A stretch of DNA of 64,000 nt from Kaistia granuli DSM 23481 (GTDB lineage Bacteria; Pseudomonadota; Alphaproteobacteria; Rhizobiales; Kaistiaceae). The DNA lies in the NCBI RefSeq assembly GCF_000380505.1, contig NZ_AQYH01000003.1:62001-126000 (forward strand), read 5' to 3'. Both the position numbers and the translations under genes were made by a program. Shown one piece after another: positions 58,690 through 64,000 of the stretch (positions within the stretch are counted from its first letter, which is position 1; every line of letters begins with the position of its first letter). The notes under the pieces were generated by a model. The model was given only the letters and a program-made list of their open reading frames with translations. It had not been told where the DNA came from and searched no databases.

Positions 58690-58944
58690 ATGGCAGAACG
58701 CGCCCAAAATCTACAAGACACGTTCCTCAACCATGTCCGCAAGAGCAAGATCCCGCTGACGATTTTCCTCGTCAACGGTGTGAAGCTGCAGGGCATCGTC
58801 ACCTGGTTCGACAATTTCTGCGTGCTGCTGCGGCGGGACGGCCATTCCCAGCTCGTCTACAAGCACGCCATCTCCACCATCATGCCGGGCGCTCCCGTTC
58901 AGCTCTTCGAGCCGGGCGAAGAGGGCGAGCGGCCAGGAGCCTGA
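58690..58944 (+). CDS. hfq: RNA chaperone Hfq
   Basis: Protein of 84 residues with the two Sm motifs: [40 protein letters not shown] (Sm1) and the [10 protein letters not shown] of Sm2. It forms a hexamer that pairs small RNAs with mRNAs, including nitrogen-control transcripts. The C-terminal tail is short ([16 protein letters not shown]). The hflX TTG start is adjacent to its stop. Confidence 0.98.
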   Translation: MAERAQNLQDTFLNHVRKSKIPLTIFLVNGVKLQGIVTWFDNFCVLLRRDGHSQLVYKHAISTIMPGAPVQLFEPGEEGERPGA

Positions 58945-60396
58945 TTGTCCGAGAATAACGATCTGCCGGAAGGCGCCGAAGGGCCCGAGGCATCCGATAG
59001 TCATATCGAAACCAAGCATGTGCCGGAGCGGGCATTGGTGCTCGTTCCCGTTCGTCCAGCGCGCACGCGGCGGGCAGAAGCCGAAAAGAGCGGCGTCGAC
59101 CGTAGCCCGACCGCCCGCGTCGAGGAAGCGATCGGGCTGGCACGGGCCATCGAACTCGACGTGGTCGACGGCATCGCCGTGCCTTTGCCGATGTTCAAGC
59201 CGGGCACGCTGTTCGGAACCGGCAAGGTCGCCGAGATCGCCGAGCGCGTCGAAGCCGATCATATTGGCCTGGTCATCGTCGACCACGCGCTGACGCCGGT
59301 TCAGCAGCAGAATCTCGAAAAGGAATGGAAAGCCAAGGTCATCGACCGGACGGCTCTCATCCTCGAGATCTTCGGCGAACGCGCGCAGACTCGTGAAGGC
59401 ACGCTGCAGGTCGAACTCGCCCACCTCAACTACCAGAAGAGCCGTCTCGTCCGCAGCTGGACCCACCTAGAGCGCCAGCGCGGCGGCTTCGGCTTCCTCG
59501 GCGGCCCCGGTGAAACCCAGATCGAGGCCGACCGGCGCGCGCTCCAGGAGCGCATCTCCCGGATCGAGCATGAGCTTGAGACCGTCGTGCGCACCCGCCG
59601 GCTGCAGCGCGAGAGCCGCCGCAAGGTGCCGCAGCCCATCGTGGCGCTCGTCGGCTACACCAATGCCGGCAAGTCGACGCTGTTCAACACGCTCACCAAA
59701 TCGGACATCTTCGCCAAGGACCTGCTGTTTGCGACGCTCGATCCGACGCTGCGTCGGCTGAAGCTGCCGCACGGCACCGAGGCGATCCTGTCGGATACGG
59801 TGGGTTTCATCTCCGACCTGCCGACACACCTCGTGGCCGCCTTCCGGGCGACGCTCGAAGAGGTGATCGAAGCGACGCTGATCCTGCATGTTCGCGACAT
59901 CGCGCATGAAGACAGCGAAGCCCAGGCCCGCGACGTCATGAACGTGCTGGAACAACTGGGCGTCGAAGTGGGCAAGACGGACCGGCTGATCGAGGTCTGG
60001 AACAAGATTGACCTGTTGCCGGAAGAAGCCCGGCCGGCGGCGCGCGCCAATGCCGACAAGGGCAAGCCGGCCATCGTGCCGATCTCGGCCCTGACCGGCG
60101 AGGGCGTCGCTGGCCTGCTCGACATGGTCGAGCAGCGACTGAACGAGGGGCGGCCGGTCTATACCGTGTCGCTCTCGGGCGAGGCGTTGGCGAAGCTGCA
60201 TCGGCTCTATGAGCTTGGCGAGGTGCTGACGCGCCTCGACGAGGAAGACGGCAGGACCATCGCCACCATCCGGGTGCCGGAGAAGCACGAACAGAGCTTC
60301 CACCGCGAATTCCCGGGCGCGAAGCTGCTGCCCTCATCTGAGAAGGCGGCGGCCAAGGCGGCCCCGCAGGTCTGGGATCCGATCGACAAAAGCTGA
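58945..60396 (+). CDS. hflX: Ribosome-associated GTPase HflX
   Basis: Protein of 483 residues. The N-terminal HflX domain shows [20 protein letters not shown] and a [20 protein letters not shown] block; a central linker [18 protein letters not shown] leads to the G domain with G1 [15 protein letters not shown]3 [13 protein letters not shown] and G4 NKIDLL. It splits stalled or hibernating ribosomes. A TTG start immediately after the hfq TGA is used; the next ATG would remove conserved sequence. Confidence 0.96.
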   Translation: MSENNDLPEGAEGPEASDSHIETKHVPERALVLVPVRPARTRRAEAEKSGVDRSPTARVEEAIGLARAIELDVVDGIAVPLPMFKPGTLFGTGKVAEIAERVEADHIGLVIVDHALTPVQQQNLEKEWKAKVIDRTALILEIFGERAQTREGTLQVELAHLNYQKSRLVRSWTHLERQRGGFGFLGGPGETQIEADRRALQERISRIEHELETVVRTRRLQRESRRKVPQPIVALVGYTNAGKSTLFNTLTKSDIFAKDLLFATLDPTLRRLKLPHGTEAILSDTVGFISDLPTHLVAAFRATLEEVIEATLILHVRDIAHEDSEAQARDVMNVLEQLGVEVGKTDRLIEVWNKIDLLPEEARPAARANADKGKPAIVPISALTGEGVAGLLDMVEQRLNEGRPVYTVSLSGEALAKLHRLYELGEVLTRLDEEDGRTIATIRVPEKHEQSFHREFPGAKLLPSSEKAAAKAAPQVWDPIDKS

Positions 60397-60413
60397 CCGC
60401 CATGGCGGTCAGC
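60392..60413. terminator. Perfect 22-bp palindrome between convergent hflX and mazG
   Basis: A fully self-complementary 22-base sequence centred on CCATGG (each arm GCTGACCGCCA) overlaps the hflX stop codon and occupies most of the 30-base gap between the convergent ends. It can fold on both transcripts; there is no T-tract, so its termination role is likely but unproven. Confidence 0.5.
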
Positions 60414-60426
60414 ACTTCCAGGTAAT

Positions 60427-61284
60427 TTATTCGGATCCGTCGCTTGGCGTCGGCTGTTGCAGCCGCGTCTTCGCTTCGTTCCACAGAGCTTCCATCTCGT
60501 CGAGACTTGTCTCGGCGGGGCTCCGCCCCTTGGCCGCAAGGCTTGTCTCGATATGGCGGAAGCGGCGGCTGAACTTGTCATTGGTGCCGCGTAGAGCGGC
60601 ATCGGGATCGACATCGGTATGACGCGCGAGATTGGCGACGGCGAACAGCAGGTCGCCGATCTCGTCCTGCACCCGTGTCTTGGAAACGGCCGGCTGGTCG
60701 AGTTCGTGCTCGATCTCGGCGATCTCTTCCTTGATCTTGTCGAGCACGGCACGCGGGTCATTCCAGTCGAATCCGACGGTGCTGGCCTTCTGCTGCAGCT
60801 TCACCGCGCGGGCGAGCGACGTCATGCCGGCGGGGACATCGTCGAGCAGGCCGCGCGCGACGCCATCGGTCTCTCCCGCCGCGCGCCGCTTCTCGGCGCG
60901 GATCCGCTTCTCTTCCGCCTTGACCTGCTCCCAGAGCCCTTTGGCTGCGCCGGCGCTCCGCGCTTCCTCGCTGCCGAAGACATGCGGATGGCGCCGGATC
61001 ATCTTGGCGGTGATCGCCATCACGACGTCGCCGAAGCCGAAGGCGCCGACTTCTTCCGCCATGCGGGCGTGATAGACCACCTGCAGCAGCAGATCGCCCA
61101 GTTCCTCTTCCAGATCGACGAGATCGCCGCGCTCGATGGCGTCGGCCACCTCATAGGCTTCCTCGATCGTGTAAGGAGCAATTGACCGGAAATCCTGCAC
61201 CTTGTCCCAGGAACAGCCGGTATCCGGATCGCGCAGCGCCACCATGATCTCGATCAGGCGCTCAATGTCTTGCGACGGCTGCAT
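60427..61284 (-). CDS. mazG: Nucleoside triphosphate pyrophosphohydrolase MazG
   Basis: Protein of 285 residues with two MazG domains. The first has the metal-binding EExxE pattern in YTIEEAYEVADAIERGDLVD and LEEELGDLLLQVVYHARMAE; the second has KIKEEIAEIEHELDQPA and QDEIGDLLFAVANLARHTDV. It hydrolyses non-canonical or excess NTPs. It is convergent with hflX. Confidence 0.96.
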   Translation of the reverse strand: MQPSQDIERLIEIMVALRDPDTGCSWDKVQDFRSIAPYTIEEAYEVADAIERGDLVDLEEELGDLLLQVVYHARMAEEVGAFGFGDVVMAITAKMIRRHPHVFGSEEARSAGAAKGLWEQVKAEEKRIRAEKRRAAGETDGVARGLLDDVPAGMTSLARAVKLQQKASTVGFDWNDPRAVLDKIKEEIAEIEHELDQPAVSKTRVQDEIGDLLFAVANLARHTDVDPDAALRGTNDKFSRRFRHIETSLAAKGRSPAETSLDEMEALWNEAKTRLQQPTPSDGSE

Positions 61285-61572
61285 AGTGATTCCTCGTCAT
61301 TGGAACGGGCTTGTCGCGCCGCTGGTCTGCTGTTGAGCCGTTGGAAAGCCTGGCGCCGCGACCGACCCGCGCAAGTCGGCGGCCGCGATCCGATGGCTCT
61401 TGAAATGATAGATTTGTTGTTTTGACCGTTTGGACTTATATAGACCGAATTCGATATTTAGCTCTGCCTTGATATTTGCCCGTGTGGCGCGTCCCAAGAC
61501 ATCGCTGGAACTCGGATTGGCCGACGCGGGAGTCGCGCGGCCATAGCCACGGCATGACAAAGGACACGAGAA
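61285..61572. other. Divergent promoter region of mazG and cspA
   Basis: The mazG-proximal half is GC-rich and without distinct features; the middle (61405-61460) is AT-rich and holds the cspA promoter. A ~125-base leader remains before the cspA start, as is usual for cold-shock genes. Confidence 0.55.
61414..61442 (+). promoter_or_regulatory. Candidate promoter of the cold-shock gene
   Basis: TTGTTG at 61414-61419 and TATATA at 61437-61442 with a 17-base spacer lie in the only AT-rich patch of the region. Transcription would start near 61450 and leave a long leader. Confidence 0.5.
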
Positions 61573-61782
61573 ATGGCTACCGGTACCGTAAAGTTTTTCA
61601 ACGGCCAGAAGGGCTTTGGTTTCATTCAGCAGGACGGCGGCGGACCGGACGTTTTCGTTCACATCAGCGCCGTTGAGCGCGCCGGCATGCGCGGCCTGGT
61701 CGAAGGCCAGAAGCTGAGCTTCGACATCGAAGCCGACCGCCGCAGCGGCAAGTCGGCTGCAGCGAACCTGCAGAACGCTTGA
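61573..61782 (+). CDS. cspA: Cold-shock domain protein (CspA family)
   Basis: Protein of 69 residues, one cold-shock domain. RNP1 is KGFGFI in GTVKFFNGQKGFGFIQQDGG and RNP2 is VFVHI; the C-terminal part LSFDIEADRRSGKSAAANLQ is typical of alphaproteobacterial CspA. It binds single-stranded RNA and DNA. AGGACACGAGAA precedes the ATG and a strong terminator follows. Confidence 0.97.
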   Translation: MATGTVKFFNGQKGFGFIQQDGGGPDVFVHISAVERAGMRGLVEGQKLSFDIEADRRSGKSAAANLQNA

Positions 61783-61802
61783 ACCAACCGGTTCGCGTTA
61801 CG

Positions 61803-61840
61803 GGGTCCGGCGTTTCGACGCCGGACCCTTTTTATTTTCA
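61803..61840 (+). terminator. Rho-independent terminator after cspA
   Basis: GGGTCCGGCGT and ACGCCGGACCC form an 11-base stem around TTCG, followed by TTTTTATTTT. Confidence 0.95.
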
Positions 61841-61898
61841 AGTCGGGCATGCGGATCTCGATCCCCGGCTCCGGCGACAAACTGTTTGGAGTCGTCCC

Positions 61899-62120
61899 AT
61901 GGCCAAGAAACCAGCCGCCCGCAGCGAAATCGTCCTGTTCGACGTCTTCTATGAAGACGGCACGCAGCGCTCCAATCGGCGTGTTCCCGGCGATATTCTC
62001 GGCGGCCTAGACGGCGACGAACCCGCTCGCGCCGAAATCGAAGCGCAGGATCGGCTGATTGCCGATAAGTCCGGCATTCCCGCCGTCCCGATCGAGTCGA
62101 TCCGCCGTTCAAAGAAGTAA
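61899..62120 (+). CDS. Small hypothetical protein
   Basis: Protein of 73 residues, charged and soluble: MAKKPAARSEIVLFDVFYED followed by GTQRSNRRVPGDILGGLDGD, a helix ARAEIEAQDRLIADKSG and a basic end IESIRRSKK. I do not recognise a named family; the form resembles small conserved proteins of Hyphomicrobiales. ATG at 61899 is preferred over the longer in-frame version from 61779, which would run across the cspA terminator. Confidence 0.65.
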   Translation: MAKKPAARSEIVLFDVFYEDGTQRSNRRVPGDILGGLDGDEPARAEIEAQDRLIADKSGIPAVPIESIRRSKK

Positions 62121-62270
62121 GGCGATCGCTGCGTCAGCCCCACCTTCCGGACAAAGCTGATAGAGTGCAGGCGGCGGCGACTCCGTTGGTGCCGCCGATC
62201 AGCCTGTTCGTCTCGTTCCCGGATTGACGACCCAGTTGCCGAAAGCCGCCTGCGGCGCGAAAGGAAGGCA

Positions 62271-62510
62271 ATGTCTCCCAGCGATACGAAGGATGCAGCA
62301 AAGGCTCGCGCGGAAGAGCGCTTCAAGAAGGCCGAAAAGCTTCGCAGCGGCGAGGCAGCGGTGATGGCGGGCGAGCGCGATCGGGTCGCTGCGCAGGTCG
62401 CCAAGACGAGCCGCCTGCGCCAGTTGCGACTCGCCAAGGAAGCCGCCGAGGAAGCCGAGCCCAAGCCGGCGCCGAAGAAGACCGTCGCCAGGCCGAAGGC
62501 CCGAGCCTGA
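62271..62510 (+). CDS. Small basic helical hypothetical protein
   Basis: Protein of 79 residues composed mainly of charged helix: DTKDAAKARAEERFKKAEKL, then ERDRVAAQVAKTSRLRQLRL and AKEAAEEAEPK, with a Lys/Pro/Ala tail (KPAPKKTVARPKARA). GGAAGG six bases before the ATG is a good ribosome site. I do not recognise a family; a coiled coil or nucleic-acid-binding role is possible from composition alone. Confidence 0.7.
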   Translation: MSPSDTKDAAKARAEERFKKAEKLRSGEAAVMAGERDRVAAQVAKTSRLRQLRLAKEAAEEAEPKPAPKKTVARPKARA

Positions 62511-62572
62511 GTCCTGGCTGTTGCTGCTAACACGCTCCCGCTCATGGCTCGCATGTCGCTAGATTGCCGGTC

Positions 62573-63121
62573 ATGATTCGTCCACGCTCCCGGCGCCGTA
62601 AGGCGCCGCCGCTGATCTTCCTCGTGCTCCTGGTCGCGGGCCTGCTGTTCATCGGTTACCTGGATCAGCAGCTTCGCGAGATCCGGGCTTCCGATGGCTC
62701 CAGGATCATCGTGCGCGACGGCGACTCGCTGGCGATCGATGGGAAGGACTTCCGGCTGTCGGGCATCGATGCTCCGGAACTTCATCAGTCCTGCCAGGAT
62801 GCCGGCGGTGTGCCGTGGCGCTGCGGCGAGCAGGCCCGCAAGGCGCTGCGCGCCCTGGTCGCGCGCGGCGAACTGGCTTGTTCACCCTCCGCCCGGGATC
62901 GCTTCGGACGTGTCGTCGCCACTTGCCGCGCCAAGGGCGTGGACGATATCGGCGAGGTGATGGTTCGCGATGGCCTCGCCGTCAATTTCGGCGGCCGGGG
63001 TGAGGGCGACTACGTCGCGGCGGAGCATGCGGCGCGGCGTGACAGACGCGGAATCTGGCAGGGTGAATTCATCCCGCCCGCCGACTGGCGCCGCGAGCAT
63101 CCCCGGTCCGACGCCTTCTAA
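62573..63121 (+). CDS. Membrane-anchored SNase-like (thermonuclease) protein
   Basis: Protein of 182 residues. After a basic start (IRPRSRRRKAPP) comes one membrane helix (LIFLVLLVAGLLFIGYL), then an SNase-like OB fold: VRDGDSLAIDGKDFRLSGID with APELHQSC, WRCGEQARKALRALVARGEL and SARDRFGRVVATCRAKGVDD. The catalytic triad of micrococcal nuclease (Arg, Glu, Arg) has counterparts in FRLSGID, CGEQARK and DRFGR. It may act in the periplasm. A TTG start nine bases upstream is possible; ATG 62573 is preferred. Confidence 0.85.
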   Translation: MIRPRSRRRKAPPLIFLVLLVAGLLFIGYLDQQLREIRASDGSRIIVRDGDSLAIDGKDFRLSGIDAPELHQSCQDAGGVPWRCGEQARKALRALVARGELACSPSARDRFGRVVATCRAKGVDDIGEVMVRDGLAVNFGGRGEGDYVAAEHAARRDRRGIWQGEFIPPADWRREHPRSDAF

Positions 63122-63396
63122 TCTCGGACGCGCGTCCCGATTGGACGGCGCAGGCGAAAGACGCCCCAGGCGAGACGGCTGAAGCTAGCCACCCGGATGG
63201 CACCAGCAACGCTTTGGCCTACTCCGTTCGAAGGAGGTTGCAGCCAAGACTGCAGATAGCGCCGGCCAATGTTGAATTCGTAGCGAGAAGAAAAGCAAAA
63301 ATACAACCTAGAGTTGTGGAAACTCATCAATCTGGTTGTATACTTGGATTATTGCACGCATAGACAAGCCAATCAATTCTTCATCTGGTGACCTGA
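63122..63396. other. Spacer with AT-rich promoter region and inverted repeat
   Basis: The left part is featureless. The right part is markedly AT-rich for this genome and contains ATACAACC (63301-63308) and its inverse GGTTGTAT (63334-63341). TTGTAT at 63336 and CATAGA at 63359 with 17 bases between them may be a promoter for the LuxR-type gene, overlapping the repeat. Confidence 0.5.
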
Positions 63397-64000
63397 ATGG
63401 AGCCGGACATGTGGAATGTTGACAGCGTCCATCTGGACGCGGAGCGCGGACCGGCAGCCCTGGCCGCGGAAATCCGGATCGCCCTGATCGATCGCCGTGT
63501 GCTGGACAGGGAATGTCTGGCCCGTGGCCTTATGGCCAGCCGTGGCGATCTCGAAATCCTGACTTTCGGCTCCGTCGACGAGTGGGGCAGGGCCGCGGAC
63601 CATCATAGTCAGGTTTCGGCCATTCTCCTCAGCATCGGCAGCCAACGCGCCGATGACGTCGATGTCGAAGTCGCGCTCGACAGGCTGGCGCGCGATTTCC
63701 CCGGCATCCCCGCCATCCTGCTCGCCGACAGCGAGAGCGCCGCGCATGTGCTATTGGCGCTGGAGCGGGGCGCGCGGGGCTACATCCCGACGAGCGTCGG
63801 GCTCCATATCGCCATCGAGATCGTCAATCTGGCGCGGGCGGGAGGGCTGTTTGTGCCCGCCAGCTGTCTGACGTCGTCGCGCGACGAGATCCTTGCGTCG
63901 GAGTATCCGGAGCCAGCCTACGATCCGCTGGCGGACCTCTTGACGCCGCGCCAAGCCGCCGTCGCGGAAGCCATCCGCAAGGGCAAGGCAAACAAGATCA
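63397..64000 (+). CDS. LuxR/NarL-type regulator with degenerate receiver (3' end outside window)
   Basis: The frame is open from ATG 63397 to the window edge, 201 residues visible. Residues ~26-155 fold like a CheY receiver: EIRIALIDRRVLDRECLARG, the strand SAILLSIGSQ, IPAILLADSESAAHVLLALE and RGARGYIPTSVGLHIAIEIV. The phospho-acceptor Asp is replaced by Ser79 and the conserved Lys of the GY-x-x-K motif by Thr132, so it is probably not phosphorylated. DLLTPRQAAVAEAIRKGKAN at the edge is the start of a LuxR helix-turn-helix. A downstream ATG at 63409 is an alternative start. Confidence 0.85.
   Translation, partial: MEPDMWNVDSVHLDAERGPAALAAEIRIALIDRRVLDRECLARGLMASRGDLEILTFGSVDEWGRAADHHSQVSAILLSIGSQRADDVDVEVALDRLARDFPGIPAILLADSESAAHVLLALERGARGYIPTSVGLHIAIEIVNLARAGGLFVPASCLTSSRDEILASEYPEPAYDPLADLLTPRQAAVAEAIRKGKANKI

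Overview
The window is about 64 kb of GC-rich chromosome from an alphaproteobacterium, most likely of the order Hyphomicrobiales (Rhizobiales). The pointers are the order dusB/nifR3-ntrB-ntrC-ntrY-ntrX-dat-hfq-hflX-mazG, a fused ispDF, a lipoylated PdhB inside pdhA-pdhB-(DUF5076)-pdhC-lpd-lipA, PopZ upstream of valS, and the aerobic (CobN-type) cobalamin pathway. The genus cannot be fixed from the sequence; Kaistia or a relative is only a guess. Genes are dense, mostly on the + strand, and joined by short or overlapping junctions. Most long ORFs in other frames are GC-bias shadows.

Layout. 1-4072: tail of a GAF-domain protein followed by a HyuA/HyuB hydantoinase/oxoprolinase pair. 4370-10312: NAD-dependent molybdenum formate dehydrogenase operon fdsGBA-fdhD-fdsD. 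10313-10920: non-coding, with REP-like palindromes. 10921-11216: two identical tandem tRNA-Asn genes, each with its own terminator. 11641-14690: tripartite tricarboxylate transporter tctC-tctB-tctA behind a good sigma70 promoter. 14915-15172: small membrane protein. 15217-24151: a cobalamin riboswitch heading cbtB-cbtA-cobU-cobW-cobN-cobO-cobQ. 24123-25992 (-): cobD and btuF. 26128-29827: btuB-btuC-btuD. 30149-31153 (-): cobC. Together these form a cobalt/B12 uptake and synthesis block. 31365-31438 (-): tRNA-Cys. 31644-37600: isoaspartyl methyltransferase-like protein, TolC, PopZ and ValS. 37830-39713 (-): DEAD-box helicase with a DbpA-type RNA-binding domain. 40025-47813: FtsB-like divisome protein, pyruvate dehydrogenase complex, two GlsB-like membrane proteins and LipA. 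47822-50031: RatA/COQ10-like protein, CinA-like amidase (-) and IspDF (-). 50189-61284: DusB, two nitrogen two-component systems (NtrBC, NtrYX), D-amino acid aminotransferase, Hfq, HflX and MazG (-). 61573-64000: cold-shock protein, two small hypothetical proteins, a membrane-anchored SNase-like nuclease and the start of a LuxR-type regulator with a degenerate receiver domain.

Functional links. The riboswitch probably couples cobalt import (CbtAB) and the late corrin steps (CobW/CobN cobalt insertion, CobO adenosylation, CobQ amidation, CobD/CobC aminopropanol arm, CobU nucleotide-loop activation) to the B12 level, while BtuBFCD imports finished corrinoid. PDH E1-E2-E3 and LipA form a unit that makes and lipoylates the complex. 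NtrBC/NtrYX, DusB, Hfq and HflX form the classical nitrogen/post-transcriptional regulation block.

No CRISPR array, prophage, insertion sequence or evident undescribed multi-gene system was found. The most unusual signals are two palindromic repeat elements carried in frame inside cobN, a structured leader lacking a canonical B12 riboswitch upstream of btuB, a strong hairpin abutting the TTG start of dusB, and the pseudo-receiver LuxR protein at the right edge.
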